The notes beneath the pieces are model-generated. The model saw nothing but the letters and a program-made list of their open reading frames with translations, made no database searches and was not told the origin of the DNA. This document shows positions 9,469 to 19,937 of a stretch of 64,000 bases of DNA, one piece after another (the stretch's first letter is position 1; the number at the start of each line of letters is the position of its first letter). The DNA is from Aureimonas psammosilenae. Its GTDB lineage: Bacteria; Pseudomonadota; Alphaproteobacteria; Rhizobiales; Rhizobiaceae. A program made the position numbers and the translations under genes. Where the stretch lies: contig NZ_WEZG01000001.1 of assembly GCF_009176975.1 (NCBI RefSeq), forward strand, positions 558,001-622,000, written 5' to 3'.

Positions 9469-10737
9469 ATGTCGATCCATGTTCTTCTTATCGGCTCCGG
9501 CGGCCGCGAGCACGCGCTGGCCTGGAAGATCGCGCAGTCGCCCGAACTCGGCAGCTTCTACGCGGCCCCCGGCAATCCCGGCATCGGCGCCCATGCCGAG
9601 ATTGTCGATCTCGATATCGAAGATCGGGCGGCGGTGGTGGCCTTCGCGACGGAGAAAAACATCGGCCTCGTGGTCGTCGGACCCGAAGGGCCGCTCGTCG
9701 CGGGTCTCGCCGACGCGTTGGCGCAAGCCGGCATCCTCGTTTTCGGCCCCTCGGCGGCAGCAGCCCGGCTGGAGGGCTCCAAGGGCTTCACCAAGGATCT
9801 CTGCACCCTGAAGAACATCCCGACCGCCGTCTATGGCCGGTTCGGCGAGGCGGAAGCGGCCAAAGCCTATATCCGCGAACAGGGCGCGCCGATCGTCGTG
9901 AAGGCGGACGGGCTTGCGGCCGGCAAGGGCGTCACCGTCGCGATGAGCCTCGACGAGGCGCTCGGCGCGGTGGATGCCTGCTTTGCCGGCGAGCCGGGTC
10001 TCGGCACCGAGGTCGTGGTGGAGGAACTCCTCCAAGGGCCGGAGGCCAGCCTTTTCTGCCTTTGCGACGGTACGAGGGCCGTTCTCTTCGGCACCGCCGA
10101 GGACCACAAGCGCGCCTTCGACGGCGACGAAGGGCCGAACACCGGCGGCATGGGCGCTTATTCCCCGGCGCTCGCCCTGACGCCCGATCTCGTGGAAACC
10201 GCCATGGCGCGCATCGTGCGTCCGACGCTGGACGGCATGCGCGAAGCGGGTTCGCCCTTCTCCGGCATTCTCTACGCGGGTCTGATGATGACGGCGGAGG
10301 GGCCGAAGCTCATCGAATACAATGTCCGCTTCGGCGATCCCGAATGCCAGACGCTGATGATGCGTCTCGACGGCGATCTCCTTCCCATCCTCCTCGCCGT
10401 GGCGAAGGGCGATCTTTCCTCGGCCCAGCCGAAATGGCGCGACGAGGCGGCCGTCTGCGTGGTGATGGCGGCGAAGGGTTATCCAGGCAGCTATGCCAAA
10501 GGCAGCGAAATCGGCCTACCGAAGGAAACCGCCCCGGACGCCGTGGTCTTCCAGGCCGGCACGCGGCAGGACGGGGCGCGTCTGCTGGCCGATGGCGGGC
10601 GCGTTCTGGGCGTCACCGCGCTCGGAACCGATGTCGAACAAGCGCGAAGCAAGGCCTACGAACTGGTACGAGCGGTGGATTGGGGGCAAGGCTTCTTCCG
10701 CTCCGACATCGCCCACCGCGCCGTTTCGAAGATCTGA
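9469..10737 (+). CDS. purD: Phosphoribosylamine-glycine ligase
   Basis: A 422-residue ATP-grasp enzyme, the second step of de novo purine synthesis (PRA + glycine + ATP to GAR). The start at 9469 gives the usual N-terminus [20 protein letters not shown]. Other motifs are [17 protein letters not shown], and MGAYSPA and [12 protein letters not shown] in the ATP-grasp domain. It stands alone, convergent with the FAH-family gene only 7 bases away, so any terminator must lie inside one of the coding ends. Confidence 0.97.
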   Translation: MSIHVLLIGSGGREHALAWKIAQSPELGSFYAAPGNPGIGAHAEIVDLDIEDRAAVVAFATEKNIGLVVVGPEGPLVAGLADALAQAGILVFGPSAAAARLEGSKGFTKDLCTLKNIPTAVYGRFGEAEAAKAYIREQGAPIVVKADGLAAGKGVTVAMSLDEALGAVDACFAGEPGLGTEVVVEELLQGPEASLFCLCDGTRAVLFGTAEDHKRAFDGDEGPNTGGMGAYSPALALTPDLVETAMARIVRPTLDGMREAGSPFSGILYAGLMMTAEGPKLIEYNVRFGDPECQTLMMRLDGDLLPILLAVAKGDLSSAQPKWRDEAAVCVVMAAKGYPGSYAKGSEIGLPKETAPDAVVFQAGTRQDGARLLADGGRVLGVTALGTDVEQARSKAYELVRAVDWGQGFFRSDIAHRAVSKI

Positions 10738-10744
10738 CGGTCGC

Positions 10745-11605
10745 TCAGCGGTCCTTGTCGGACCAGGGGGCGATGCAGACATGGTTCTGCACGCCGAGCC
10801 CGTCGCCGCCGAGTCGCACCTTGTCGCCGGCGGCCAGAAAACGCGGCGGGTCGAAGGACAGGCCGACGCCGCCGGGCGTTCCCGTCAGGATCACGTCGCC
10901 GGGCTCCAGCCGCGTGAAGCGCGAGATATAGGACACGAGGTAGGGCACCTTGAAGATCATGCGCCCGACCTTGTCCTCCTGCTGGCGCGCGCCGTTCACC
11001 TCCAGCCAGATCGTCAGATCGTTGTGGTCGGGAATCTCGTCCTTGGTCACGAGCCAAGGGCCGAGCGGCGCGAAACTGTCATGCGACTTGCCCTTGAACC
11101 ACTGCCCGCCGCGCTGAAGCTGCAGGCTGCGCTCGGTCACGTCGTTGGCGAGCGTGAAGCCGACCACATGGTCCATCGCCCGCTCGACGGACACGTATTT
11201 CGCCGTGGACCCGATCACGACGCCGAGTTCCACACCCCAATCGGTGCGCGTCGACAAGCGCGGCAGTTCGATCGGGTCGTTCGGCCCGCAAACGGCGGTG
11301 GGCGCTTTCATGAAAACGGTGGGTTCGGGATTGATGCGGAAGCCGGCGAGTTCCGCGCTTTCCTGAAAGTTGGGACCGACGCCGATGACCTTGCCGACCC
11401 CGCCGATCGGCGACAGAAGCTCGGCCTCCTGCGGCGCATAGGGGAGCGCGTGCGGGTCGAGCCGCGACAAGGCCTCGATCGAAACCGGCGACAGGCCTCC
11501 GCCCGCCAGATCCGCCACATGATCGGACAGATCGCGGATGCGTTCGGCTTCATCGAGCAGGCCCGGACGCTCCGAGCCTCTTTTGCCGAAACGCACCAAC
11601 TTCAT
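10745..11605 (-). CDS. Fumarylacetoacetate hydrolase family protein
   Basis: Encodes 286 residues from the ATG at 11605 (MKLVRFGKRGSERPG), which has a good ribosome site (AAGGGAGTG) about 7 bases upstream; the longer in-frame ATG at 11638 lacks this. The FAH fold is clear: VIGVGPNFQESA, the metal-binding stretch WGVELGVVIG, GFTLANDVTERSLQ, and TGTPGGVG near the C-terminus. Family members hydrolyse or isomerise acylpyruvate-like and 2-oxo acid substrates; this one is closest in feel to the short ureidoglycolate lyase/acylpyruvase-type members, but the substrate is unknown. Confidence 0.88.
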   Translation of the reverse strand: MKLVRFGKRGSERPGLLDEAERIRDLSDHVADLAGGGLSPVSIEALSRLDPHALPYAPQEAELLSPIGGVGKVIGVGPNFQESAELAGFRINPEPTVFMKAPTAVCGPNDPIELPRLSTRTDWGVELGVVIGSTAKYVSVERAMDHVVGFTLANDVTERSLQLQRGGQWFKGKSHDSFAPLGPWLVTKDEIPDHNDLTIWLEVNGARQQEDKVGRMIFKVPYLVSYISRFTRLEPGDVILTGTPGGVGLSFDPPRFLAAGDKVRLGGDGLGVQNHVCIAPWSDKDR

Positions 11606-11703
11606 GCCTGCACTCCCTTTCGGCTTGGCCGCCGTCATGTCCGGCGGAATCTAAGCAGGCGAAGCCGTTCGGGAAGCGGGTTCGTGCGAAGAAGCGTTCG
11701 TTC

Positions 11704-12342
11704 TTATCGTTGGCCGGGTTCGGGAGGCGTCTGCGTGTCGGCATCCGACGTGCTTCGCACTTCCTTGATGAAGCGGTGGATCGTGAGCCCGAGCGCGACC
11801 ACGAAGATCACGCCGACACCGAGGAACACCCAGCGCCCCATGGCGAGATAGCGCTCCACCGCCGCGCCGAGGAGATAAGCGCCGCCGCAATAGGCCGCCG
11901 GCCAGAGCGCTGCGCCGAGGACGTTGTAGAAGGAGAACTGGCCATAGGGCATGCGCGCCGTGCCGGCGAAGAAGCCGGCGAGCTGACGCAGGATGAAGAT
12001 GAACCGCGCGAAGAGGATGATCGGCGGCCCGCTTTTCAGGAAGCGTGCTTCGAGCCTGGCGACCTGCGCTTCGCGGATGCCGAAACGCGCCGCGTAGCGG
12101 TACACGAAGCGGCGGCCATAACGGCGGCCGAGAAGATAGCCGATATTGTCGCCGATCGTGCCTCCGGCCCAGGCGGCGAGGAAAACCTCCCAGAAGGTGA
12201 TGCGACCCTGGCCGGCCAGGACGCCCGCCGCCACCAGCATGCTTTCGCCCGGCACGGGCAGGCCGGAGGACTCCACCAGGATCATCAGGAACACGATGAT
12301 GACGCCGTAATCGGCGATCCAGTTCATGATCGTGTCGAGCAT
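11704..12342 (-). CDS. DedA family membrane protein
   Basis: A 212-residue protein with four to five hydrophobic segments and the DedA/SNARE-associated core (VESSGLPVPGESML, GGTIGDNIGYLLGRRYG, ARFIFILRQLAGFFAGTARM). DedA proteins are inner-membrane proteins linked to lipid carrier recycling and membrane homeostasis. The start at 12342 lies 4 bases after the stop of the RNA methylase gene, so the two are probably one transcript. The conserved R in FARFIFILRQ is present. Confidence 0.9.
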   Translation of the reverse strand: MLDTIMNWIADYGVIIVFLMILVESSGLPVPGESMLVAAGVLAGQGRITFWEVFLAAWAGGTIGDNIGYLLGRRYGRRFVYRYAARFGIREAQVARLEARFLKSGPPIILFARFIFILRQLAGFFAGTARMPYGQFSFYNVLGAALWPAAYCGGAYLLGAAVERYLAMGRWVFLGVGVIFVVALGLTIHRFIKEVRSTSDADTQTPPEPGQR

Positions 12343-12346
12343 CGCG

Positions 12347-13576
12347 TCAGCGCTCCAGAAGCGCGACCGCTTCGACGTGGTGCGACCAGAGAAACTGGTC
12401 GATCGGCGTCACCGACAGGAGCTTGTAGCCGCCATCCACCAGAATGCGGCAATCGCGCGCCAGCGTCGCCGGGTTGCAGGACACGGCGGCGATCCGCCCG
12501 ACCTTCGATATGGCCAGTTCCCGCGACTGCGCTTCGGCTCCCGCGCGCGGCGGATCGAAGGCGAGCGCGTCGAAGCTGCCAAGTTCCTTCGCCGTCACTG
12601 GCCGGCGGAAAAGGTCGCGGCGCTCCACGCTCAGGGGTTTCAGGCCGCTCGCGGTGCGTTTGGCCTTCTCGATCGCGGCCAGCGCGGGCGCGTCGGTCTC
12701 GAAGGCGCGCACGGCGCTTTTGCGCGCAAGGCGCAGCGCGAAGGTGCCGATGCCGGCGAAGAGATCGGCCGTCTGCTTCGCGCCCGAAAGGTGGGCAGTG
12801 ACGAGGCTCGCCATCGCTTCCTCGGCGGACGCCACCGCTTGAAGAAACGCGCCGGGCGGTGGTTCGACGCGAAAGGCCTCGATGGCCACGCCCGGCCGGC
12901 GCGTTTCCACCAAAGTCTCGCTGCCGACGGTCAGGCGCGCGAAATCCTGGCCGATCGCGAAGGACACGATCTCGCGCCGCCGCTTGTCGTCGAGCTTCAG
13001 CGCGTCGCTCGCCGCGATGTCGAGGCCGGCATCGCTCGCCGTCACGGTCAGGCGAAGCTCGCCCTTGCGGGGCGCGATGAGATCGGCGAGCTTGCGAAGC
13101 GCGTCCAGCCTGTCGGCGATGGCCGGCACCACCACGTGGCAGACGTGGAGCGGCACGATGCGGTCGCTGAGCCGGGCGTGGAAGCCGAAGACGGTGGACC
13201 CGCCGATGCGCTGCGCGGTGAAGACGGCGCGCCGACGTGTGCGGGGAAGGCAGGGAGCGAGGTCGTGGACTTGCGTTTCCAGACCGCGCGAGGCCAAAGC
13301 GTCGATCACCAGCGAGCGCTTGAAGCGGCGATAAAGGTCCGGCCCGGCATGTTGCAAGTCGCAGCCCCCGCAGGCGCCGAAATGCGGGCAGGGCGGTTCG
13401 ACGCGCTCAGGGCTCTTCTGGAGAATCGCCACCGGATCGGCGCGCTCCGAGCCGTGTTCCACGACCTCGAAGCGCTCGCCGGGTAGTGCATAGGGGACAA
13501 AGATCGGACGGCCGTCTTCGCGCGCGATCCCGTCGCCCTTCGCGCCGAGCGCTTCAATGGAGAGTTCAAGCTTCAT
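12347..13576 (-). CDS. Class I SAM-dependent RNA uracil-C5 methyltransferase (TrmA/RlmD family)
   Basis: Encodes 409 residues with an N-terminal TRAM-like segment (about 1-55), an iron-sulphur type cysteine cluster (CPHFGACGGCDLQHA near residue 63) and a C-terminal methylase domain. Catalytic motifs are visible: LFAGIGTFALRLA for SAM binding, FDPPRAGAEAQ, and VSCNPATLARD with the nucleophilic Cys. The family makes m5U in tRNA or 23S rRNA; the Fe-S cysteines favour an RlmD/RumA-like role on 23S rRNA. It follows dxs closely (14 bases) and precedes dedA. In several Rhizobiales I recall a tlyA gene between dxs and this methylase; none is here. Confidence 0.92.
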   Translation of the reverse strand: MKLELSIEALGAKGDGIAREDGRPIFVPYALPGERFEVVEHGSERADPVAILQKSPERVEPPCPHFGACGGCDLQHAGPDLYRRFKRSLVIDALASRGLETQVHDLAPCLPRTRRRAVFTAQRIGGSTVFGFHARLSDRIVPLHVCHVVVPAIADRLDALRKLADLIAPRKGELRLTVTASDAGLDIAASDALKLDDKRRREIVSFAIGQDFARLTVGSETLVETRRPGVAIEAFRVEPPPGAFLQAVASAEEAMASLVTAHLSGAKQTADLFAGIGTFALRLARKSAVRAFETDAPALAAIEKAKRTASGLKPLSVERRDLFRRPVTAKELGSFDALAFDPPRAGAEAQSRELAISKVGRIAAVSCNPATLARDCRILVDGGYKLLSVTPIDQFLWSHHVEAVALLER

Positions 13577-13590
13577 CGAATGTCAGCGTG

Positions 13591-15507
13591 TCAGGCCTGC
13601 ATCACCCGCTTGGCGTCCTTGCCGATGGCCTTGAACACGGCATCCACGATGCCCGCCTTGTCGATGCCGGCACGCTTGTTCATCACTTCGGGCGCGGCAT
13701 GGTCCATGAAGATGTCCGGCATCACGAGCGGCCGGACCTTCAAGCCCTGGTCGAGAAGCCCGCTGGCGGCGAGGAACTGGAGAACCTGCGACGCGAAGCC
13801 GCCCGAAGCCCCTTCCTCTACCGTGACGAGAACCTCGTGGTCGCGGGCAAGGCGCGCGATGAGGTCGGTATCGAGGGGCTTGGCGAAGCGCGCGTCGGCG
13901 ACGGTGGTGGACAGGCCGAAGGTCTCTAACTCCTCCGCCGCGCCGAGCGCATCGGCAAGCCGGGTGCCGAAGGACAGGATGGCGACCTTGGTGCCTTCCT
14001 TGACCACGCGGCCCTTGCCGATCTCCAGCCTTTGCCCGCGCGCCGGCATATCGACGCCGACACCGTTGCCGCGCGGATAGCGGAAGGAGATCGGGCCCTC
14101 GTCATAGTCGGCCGCGGTGCGGACCATGTGCTTCAGTTCCGCCTCGTCGGCCGCCGCCATCACCACCATGCCCGGCAAGGGCGCGAGGAAGCCGGTGTCG
14201 AAGGAACCGGCATGGGTCGGCCCGTCCGCGCCCACGAACCCGGCCCGGTCGATGGCGAAGCGCACCGGCAGATGCTGGATCGCCACGTCATGCACGATCT
14301 GGTCGTAGGCGCGCTGAAGGAAGGTCGAATAGATCGCGCAGAAGGGCTTGTAGCCTTCGGCCGCAAGGCCCGCGCAGAAGGTCACTGCATGCTGTTCGGC
14401 GATGCCGACATCGAAGGAGCGTTTGGGAAAAGCCTCGCCGAAGAGGTCGAGCCCCGTGCCGTTCGGCATGGCGGCGTTGACGGCGACGATCTTCTCGTCG
14501 GCCTCCGCTTCCTGGATCAGCGCTTCGGCGAAGACGGCGGTGTAGCTCGGCGCGTTGGCCTTGGCTTTGGCCTGCGTGCCCGTGATGACGTCGAATTTGG
14601 AAACGCCGTGATACTTGTCGGCGGAGCTTTCGGCCGGCCCGTAGCCCTTGCCCTTCTTGGTCACGACATGAACGAGGATCGGGCCGTTCTTGGCGTCGCG
14701 CACGTTCTTGAGGACGGGCAGGAGGTGGTCGAGGTCGTGGCCGTCGATCGGGCCGACATAGAAGAAGCCGAGTTCCTCGAACATCGTGCCGCCGGTGAAG
14801 AGGCCGCGCGTCAGTTCCTCCGTCCGGCGCGCGCCTTCGCGCACGAAGTCCGGCAGGTGCTTGGTGACGCGCTTGGCCTGATCGCGCAGGCCCCGATAGG
14901 TCTTGCCGGACACGAGCTGCGCCAGATAGGCACTCATCGCGCCGGTCGGCGGGGCGATCGACATATCGTTGTCGTTGAGGATGACGATCAGGCGCGCATC
15001 GAGCGCGCCGGCATTGTTCATCGCCTCGTAGGCCATGCCGGCCGACATCGCGCCGTCGCCGATCACGGCCACGACGTTGCGCTTGGCCCCCGACAGATCG
15101 CGCGCCACCGCCATGCCGAGGCCGGCGGAAATGGAGGTCGAGGAATGACCCGCGCCGAAGGCGTCGTATTCGCTTTCCGCGCGCTTGGCGAAGCCGGAAA
15201 GGCCGTCTTCCATGCGCACGGTGCGCATGCGCTCGCGCCGTCCGGTGAGGATCTTGTGCGGATAGGCCTGATGGCCGACATCCCAGATGATGCGGTCGTC
15301 CGGCGTGTTGAAGACGTAATGGAGGGCGACGGTGAGTTCCACCACGCCGAGCCCCGCGCCGAGATGGCCGCCGGTGCGCGACACCGCGTCGATGAGGTCC
15401 GTGCGCAACTCGTCCGCCACCTGCCGCATCTGCGACGCCGGCAACTTGCGCAGGTCCTCAGGCGTCGCGATGGTGTCGAGGAGCGGTGTATCGAGCTTGT
15501 TGGACAC
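13591..15507 (-). CDS. dxs: 1-deoxy-D-xylulose-5-phosphate synthase
   Basis: A 638-residue thiamine-diphosphate enzyme, the entry step of the MEP isoprenoid pathway (pyruvate + glyceraldehyde-3-P). Visible motifs are [42 protein letters not shown] for TPP-Mg binding and [15 protein letters not shown] in the pyrimidine-binding domain; the length is normal. ispH of the same pathway lies at about 31 kb. xseB lies 135 bases upstream on the same strand, and a hairpin with a T-rich flank separates them, so dxs may have its own promoter. Confidence 0.97.
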   Translation of the reverse strand: MSNKLDTPLLDTIATPEDLRKLPASQMRQVADELRTDLIDAVSRTGGHLGAGLGVVELTVALHYVFNTPDDRIIWDVGHQAYPHKILTGRRERMRTVRMEDGLSGFAKRAESEYDAFGAGHSSTSISAGLGMAVARDLSGAKRNVVAVIGDGAMSAGMAYEAMNNAGALDARLIVILNDNDMSIAPPTGAMSAYLAQLVSGKTYRGLRDQAKRVTKHLPDFVREGARRTEELTRGLFTGGTMFEELGFFYVGPIDGHDLDHLLPVLKNVRDAKNGPILVHVVTKKGKGYGPAESSADKYHGVSKFDVITGTQAKAKANAPSYTAVFAEALIQEAEADEKIVAVNAAMPNGTGLDLFGEAFPKRSFDVGIAEQHAVTFCAGLAAEGYKPFCAIYSTFLQRAYDQIVHDVAIQHLPVRFAIDRAGFVGADGPTHAGSFDTGFLAPLPGMVVMAAADEAELKHMVRTAADYDEGPISFRYPRGNGVGVDMPARGQRLEIGKGRVVKEGTKVAILSFGTRLADALGAAEELETFGLSTTVADARFAKPLDTDLIARLARDHEVLVTVEEGASGGFASQVLQFLAASGLLDQGLKVRPLVMPDIFMDHAAPEVMNKRAGIDKAGIVDAVFKAIGKDAKRVMQA

Positions 15508-15594
15508 GTGCGCTGAAGGCCTTCGACACGAGGGGCGAGCGCCGCACCACCAAAGGAACGGACGCCTGGAATCAGAATGGTTAAAACCTAATCA

Positions 15595-15626
15595 GGTCGC
15601 GCTGTCCATCAAGCAGCGCTGCGACC
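15595..15626 (-). terminator. Hairpin between xseB and dxs
   Basis: Outer arms 15595-15600 and 15621-15626 (GGTCGC/GCGACC) and inner arms 15601-15604 and 15614-15617 (GCTG/CAGC) can pair. Read on the minus strand, it is followed within ten bases by ttaggtttt. It is a plausible terminator or attenuator after xseB. Confidence 0.5.
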
Positions 15627-15642
15627 TTGGGTCGAAGGGAGA

Positions 15643-15915
15643 TCAGGCGGGGTCCATGGGCTCGGTACCCACAGCCTTTCCGGCGCGCGACAGCTTGATC
15701 TTCTCCACCCGGTCCTCGGCCGCTGTCAGCAACCGCTCGCAGTGATTCTTCAGCTTCTCGCCGCGCTCGTAGATGCGAATCGACACGTCGAGGGCCACTT
15801 CGCCGCGCTCCAGGTCCGAAACGATGCGTTCCAGCGCCGACAGCGCGTCCTCGAAGCTCATGCGCTTGATGTCGGAATCGTCGGGCGGAAGGGTCGCGGA
15901 TAGGTCGGATGCCAT
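15643..15915 (-). CDS. xseB: Exodeoxyribonuclease VII small subunit
   Basis: A 90-residue acidic helical protein. The central part [20 protein letters not shown] followed by [15 protein letters not shown] is the XseB signature. It forms the multi-subunit single-strand exonuclease with XseA, which is not in the window. The order with dxs downstream and a histone-deacetylase-like gene upstream on the same strand is common in Rhizobiales. The start at 15915 fits the family length (about 80-90). Confidence 0.93.
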   Translation of the reverse strand: MASDLSATLPPDDSDIKRMSFEDALSALERIVSDLERGEVALDVSIRIYERGEKLKNHCERLLTAAEDRVEKIKLSRAGKAVGTEPMDPA

Positions 15916-15938
15916 ATGATGTCCTTGCGGATTTTTGG

Positions 15939-16865
15939 TCAGCCGGCCATCAGGCGCGCGACATGCGCGGCGGCCGAGCGCTCCAGTCCCAAAAGGTCGT
16001 AGCCCCCTTCGAGGAGGCTGACCAGCCTGCCCCTAGCATGGCGGTCGGCTATGGCTAACAGTTGTCCGGTCGCCCAGTCGAAATCGCCTTCCTCGAGTTG
16101 CAGGTGGGCGAGGGGGTCGAGATGGTGGGCGTCGAACCCCGCCGAGACGATCACGAGGTCCGGTCGAAAGGTGTCGAGCGCGGGGATCACCACGTCGCGA
16201 AACGCCGCGCGGAAGGCCTCGCCGCCATCGCCGGCCAGAAGCGGCGCGTTCACGATGTTGCCCGCGCCGGTTTCGCTTCGCTCGCCGGTGCCGGGATAAA
16301 GCGGCATCTCGTGCGTGGAGGCGTAGAGCACGCTTGGGTCGGTCCAGAAGATGTCCTGCGTGCCGTTGCCGTGATGGACATCCCAATCCACGATGGCGAC
16401 CCGTTCCAGCCCATGCACTTCCTGTGCGTGGCGCGCGGCGATCGCCGCCGCGTTGAACAGGCAGAAGCCCATGGCGGTTTCCCGCGTCGCGTGGTGGCCG
16501 GGCGGGCGGGAGGCCACGAAGACGTTGTCGGCACGGCCTTCCACCACATCGTCGACGCCCGCGCAGGCCGCACCCACCGCGTGGAAGGCGGCCGAGAAGC
16601 TTTTCGGGCTCATCACCGTGTCGGCTTCGATCCGCACCGTGCCGCTCGGCGGCGCGGCCTTGGCGATGCGCCGCACATGCTGCTCGGGATGGGCGCGGTA
16701 GACAGCCTCGATCGTCGCTTCGGGCGCCAGCACCCGCTCCAGCCGGTCGAACCGCTCGTCGGATAAGGCCTTTTCGACGGCCCCCATGCGATCCGGCCGC
16801 TCGGGATGGCCGAGGCCCGTCAGGTGCTCGGCAAAAATCGGGTGGTGATAAAGCCGCGTCGTCAT
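15939..16865 (-). CDS. Histone deacetylase / acetylpolyamine amidohydrolase family protein
   Basis: A 308-residue Zn-dependent deacetylase-fold protein. Active-site motifs are RPPGHHA near residue 120, [14 protein letters not shown] near 161 with the Asp and His metal ligands and general bases, and [13 protein letters not shown] near 253. Bacterial members deacetylate polyamines, acetoin-related or other small acetylated compounds; the substrate is not deducible here. It ends 23 bases before xseB and is probably cotranscribed with it. Confidence 0.92.
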   Translation of the reverse strand: MTTRLYHHPIFAEHLTGLGHPERPDRMGAVEKALSDERFDRLERVLAPEATIEAVYRAHPEQHVRRIAKAAPPSGTVRIEADTVMSPKSFSAAFHAVGAACAGVDDVVEGRADNVFVASRPPGHHATRETAMGFCLFNAAAIAARHAQEVHGLERVAIVDWDVHHGNGTQDIFWTDPSVLYASTHEMPLYPGTGERSETGAGNIVNAPLLAGDGGEAFRAAFRDVVIPALDTFRPDLVIVSAGFDAHHLDPLAHLQLEEGDFDWATGQLLAIADRHARGRLVSLLEGGYDLLGLERSAAAHVARLMAG

Positions 16866-16907
16866 CGGCGCGAAACTAGGCTTGCCACGGCTCTGTTCAA
16901 TTCGCCG

Positions 16908-18002
16908 TCAGCCTCGGCCCGTTTGGCCGCGATGGCGTAGGTAATGGTCGGCCAGCGCGCAGGCCACCATCGCTTCGCCCACCGGCACGGCGCGAATGCC
17001 GACGCAGGGGTCGTGCCGGCCCTTGGTGACCACATCGACTTCCGCCCCGTCCGCATCCATGGAACGGCGCGGGTTGAGGATGGAGGAGGTCGGCTTCACC
17101 GCAAAGCGCAGAACGATGTCCTGACCCGTCGAGATGCCGCCCAGAACGCCGCCGGCATTGTTGGACAGAAATTCCGGCTTGCCGTCCGCGCCAGCGCGCA
17201 TCTCGTCGGCATTGGCTTCGCCGGTCAGCGTCGCCGCTTCGAAGCCGTTGCCGATCTCGACCCCCTTCACCGCGTTGATCGACATGAGGTTGGCGGTCAG
17301 ATCCGCGTCGAGCTTGCCGTAGAGCGGGGCGCCGAGTCCCGCCGGCACGCCGCTCGCCACGATCTCGATCACCGCGCCGACGGAAGAGCCGTTCTTGCGG
17401 ATGTTATCCAGATAATCCTCCCATTCGCGGGCGGCTTCCGGGTCGGGGCAGAAGAAGGGGTTGCGGTCGATCTCCGCATCGTCCCAGCGGGCACGGTCGA
17501 TGCGCTTCTCGCCCATCGCCACGAGCGCGCCGCGAATGCGCACATTCGGCAGAACGAGGCGCGCGATGGCGCCGGCCGCGACGCGGCAGGCCGTTTCGCG
17601 CGCCGAGGAGCGCCCGCCGCCGCGATAATCGCGAATGCCGTATTTGGCGTCATAAGCGTAGTCGGCATGGCCCGGTCGGTAGCGGCGCGCGATCTCACCA
17701 TAGTCCTTCGAGCGCTGGTCGACATTCTGGATCTCCAGCGCGATGGGCGTGCCGGTGGAGATCAGTTCGCCTTCCGCCTCGCCCGGCATGGTGCCGGACA
17801 GGACGCGCACCTCGTCCGGTTCGCGGCGCTGCGTGGTGAAACGCGATTGCCCCGGCCGGCGCTTGTCGAGCCAGTTCTGGATGTCCCGTTCGGTGAAGCG
17901 AAGGCCCGGCGGCGTGCCGTCCACCACGCAGCCGATCGCGGGCCCGTGGCTTTCGCCCCAGGTGGTGACGCGGAACAGATGGCCGAAGCTGTTATGGGAC
18001 AT
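16908..18002 (-). CDS. aroC: Chorismate synthase
   Basis: Encodes 364 residues from the ATG at 18002 ([20 protein letters not shown]), the canonical N-terminus; an ATG at 18023 would add seven unlike residues. AroC converts EPSP to chorismate using reduced FMN. Signatures are [26 protein letters not shown] and [10 protein letters not shown]. The length is normal. The histone-deacetylase-like gene starts 42 bases downstream in the same direction. Confidence 0.97.
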   Translation of the reverse strand: MSHNSFGHLFRVTTWGESHGPAIGCVVDGTPPGLRFTERDIQNWLDKRRPGQSRFTTQRREPDEVRVLSGTMPGEAEGELISTGTPIALEIQNVDQRSKDYGEIARRYRPGHADYAYDAKYGIRDYRGGGRSSARETACRVAAGAIARLVLPNVRIRGALVAMGEKRIDRARWDDAEIDRNPFFCPDPEAAREWEDYLDNIRKNGSSVGAVIEIVASGVPAGLGAPLYGKLDADLTANLMSINAVKGVEIGNGFEAATLTGEANADEMRAGADGKPEFLSNNAGGVLGGISTGQDIVLRFAVKPTSSILNPRRSMDADGAEVDVVTKGRHDPCVGIRAVPVGEAMVACALADHYLRHRGQTGRG

Positions 18003-18190
18003 GGATCGTTTACGAAATAGCAAGAACCGACGCGGATGTAGACGGGCGGCAACCCTCCGGTCAAATCGTGTTTCGGTCGATCAAGAAGCGCCGCCCGGAT
18101 CGTAAAAAGACATAATTGCGACGCCAAATTCCAGATGTCTCGCGGCGTGCCGAAGTCGCGAGCGGTGGGGTTCCGGCGCAGGACGCAACA

Positions 18191-18412
18191 ATGACCAACA
18201 AAGAGATCATCGCCTTCTTCGCGTCCTCGTTTCTCTGCGTCTCGATGACCATCCCCGTCCATGCCGAAGAAAAGACCGGCACGGTCGCCGCGCTCGACCC
18301 GGACCTTTCCACGATCACCTTCGAGGACGGTTCTTCCTACGCCCTGCCGAAGGGCTTCGACTACGCTGCCGTCGTGCCGGGCATGGAAGCGCATGTGATC
18401 CTGAAGGCCTGA
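18191..18412 (+). CDS. Small exported DUF1344 protein
   Basis: A 73-residue protein with a signal peptide (about residues 1-25, ending PVHA-EE) and a short beta-rich domain (KTGTVAALDPDLSTITFEDG) typical of DUF1344, a small periplasmic domain in Rhizobiales. The start at 18191 is chosen because it begins the signal peptide directly; the longer reading from 18116 adds 25 residues unlike a leader. Function is unknown. It is divergent from aroC and convergent with the phosphatase gene, whose stop is 7 bases away. Confidence 0.78.
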   Translation: MTNKEIIAFFASSFLCVSMTIPVHAEEKTGTVAALDPDLSTITFEDGSSYALPKGFDYAAVVPGMEAHVILKA

Positions 18413-18419
18413 CGCGCTT

Positions 18420-19010
18420 CTAGACCCAGTCGACGCGTTCTTCGCGGGCTTCGATCACGCGGTCCTGCGCGATAAAGGAATGGGCCGCCTCCTCGGTGGT
18501 CATCTCATCGAGGCGAACAAGGAAGCAGCGCGCGATGCCGCCATGAGCGACGACGATCGTCGGGCGCGTCAGTTCGGCGAAGACCGGCCAGATGCGCTTG
18601 TCCAGCATCGCATAGCTTTCGGCGCCCGCGCCCGGCGGCACGTAGTTCCACTTGTCCCGTTCGCGTTCTTCGATGGCGCCCGGCGTTTCCTTCGCGATCT
18701 CGGCGAGGGTGAAGCCCTGCCAGTCGCCGAAGTGGAGTTCCATCAAACGCGGGTCGGTCGGATAGCCTTCGCGCGGCAGGCCAAGGGCCTCGCGCAGGAT
18801 CTCCATCGTCTCACGGGTGCGTCCGAGCGGGCTCGCCAGGAAATCCCAGCCGGGCGCACCGGCCCCCAAGAGCTCACGCAGACGCGCGCCGTTGCCGGCG
18901 GCCTGCCTGCGGCCGAGATCGTTCAGCGGAATGTCGGTCTGGCCCTGGATGCGGCGCTCCGCGTTCCAGGCCGTTTCGCCATGCCGGCAAAGAAAAAGGT
19001 GCGGCAGCAT
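18420..19010 (-). CDS. Histidine phosphatase family protein
   Basis: A 196-residue phosphoglycerate-mutase-like phosphatase starting at 19010 (MLPHLFLC). The catalytic RHGETAWN lies at residues 9-16, the partner Glu in MELHFGDWQG near 92 and the second His in VVAHGGIARC near 148. Broad-specificity or sugar-phosphate phosphatase activity is likely; the substrate is unknown. It starts 20 bases after fabI and belongs to a dnaJ-like/fabI/phosphatase leftward operon. Confidence 0.92.
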   Translation of the reverse strand: MLPHLFLCRHGETAWNAERRIQGQTDIPLNDLGRRQAAGNGARLRELLGAGAPGWDFLASPLGRTRETMEILREALGLPREGYPTDPRLMELHFGDWQGFTLAEIAKETPGAIEERERDKWNYVPPGAGAESYAMLDKRIWPVFAELTRPTIVVAHGGIARCFLVRLDEMTTEEAAHSFIAQDRVIEAREERVDWV

Positions 19011-19030
19011 CGCGCCGCGCCGCTCGCGCG

Positions 19031-19849
19031 TCAGTCCTTGACGACGGAGATGTCCGGGGCGTCCACGGCCTTCATGCCGATCGTGTGGTAGCCCGAATCG
19101 ACGTGGTGCACTTCGCCGGTGACGGCGCTGCCGAGATCCGACAGGAGGTAGAGCGCCGAATTGCCGACTTCGTCGATGGTGACGGTGCGCTTCAACGGCG
19201 CGTTGTACTCGTTCCACTTCAGGATGTAGCGGAAATCGCCGATGCCGGAGGCGGCCAGCGTCTTGATCGGGCCGGCGGAGATCGCGTTGACGCGAATCGC
19301 CTTGCCGCCGAGATCGACGGCCAGATAACGCACCGACGCTTCCAGGGCGGCCTTCGCGACGCCCATGACGTTGTAGTGCGGCATCACCTTTTCGGCGCCG
19401 TAATAGGTCAGCGTCAGCATGGAGCCGCCATCCGTCATCAGCTTCTCGGCGCGCTGGGCGACCGCCGTGAAGGAATAAACGGAGATCAGCATGGTCTTGG
19501 TGAAGTTGGCTTCCGACGTATCGACGTAACGGCCCGTCAGCTCGTCCTTGTCGGAAAAGCCGATGGCGTGGACGATGAAGTCGAGCTTGCCCCACGTTTC
19601 CTCGATCGTCCGGAAGACGGCATCGATGGTTGAGGCGTCGGAGACGTCGCAATGACCGGCGAGGATGGCGCCGAGCTCGGCGGCCAGCGGCTCCACGCGC
19701 TTCTTCAAGGCATCGCCCTGATAGGTGAGGGCGATCTCTGCGCCGGCTTCCCGCAAAGCCTTCGCGATCCCCCAGGCGATCGAACGATTGTTCGCGACGC
19801 CCATGATGAGGCCGCGCTTGCCGCTCATCAAGCCTTGGGTTCCTGCCAT
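19031..19849 (-). CDS. fabI: Enoyl-[acyl-carrier-protein] reductase (NADH)
   Basis: Encodes 272 residues from the ATG at 19849 (MAGTQGLMSGKRGLIMG), with an AAGGAA ribosome site just upstream; the longer ORF start at 19927 gives a Pro-rich extension unlike the family. FabI reduces enoyl-ACP in the last step of fatty acid elongation. Visible motifs are GVANNRSIAWGIAKA for NADH binding, the short form of the SDR catalytic pair in YYGAEKVMPHYNVMGVAK (Tyr-X6-Lys), and ISAGPIKTLAASGI. The order dnaJ-like, fabI, phosphatase is typical for the order. Confidence 0.96.
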   Translation of the reverse strand: MAGTQGLMSGKRGLIMGVANNRSIAWGIAKALREAGAEIALTYQGDALKKRVEPLAAELGAILAGHCDVSDASTIDAVFRTIEETWGKLDFIVHAIGFSDKDELTGRYVDTSEANFTKTMLISVYSFTAVAQRAEKLMTDGGSMLTLTYYGAEKVMPHYNVMGVAKAALEASVRYLAVDLGGKAIRVNAISAGPIKTLAASGIGDFRYILKWNEYNAPLKRTVTIDEVGNSALYLLSDLGSAVTGEVHHVDSGYHTIGMKAVDAPDISVVKD

Positions 19850-19937
19850 GACTGTTTCCTTGCCGGTATGTGGGGACGGCGCGGCCGCCCGCGGCGGCGG
19901 TATGGCATAGCGCCTCGCTGCCATCAAGGCGTCGGCC

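Noticed and set aside
18420-19652. 410-residue frame covering the phosphatase and part of fabI
   Set aside because: The N-terminal half is an Arg-rich alternative frame of fabI; the real phosphatase starts at 19010.
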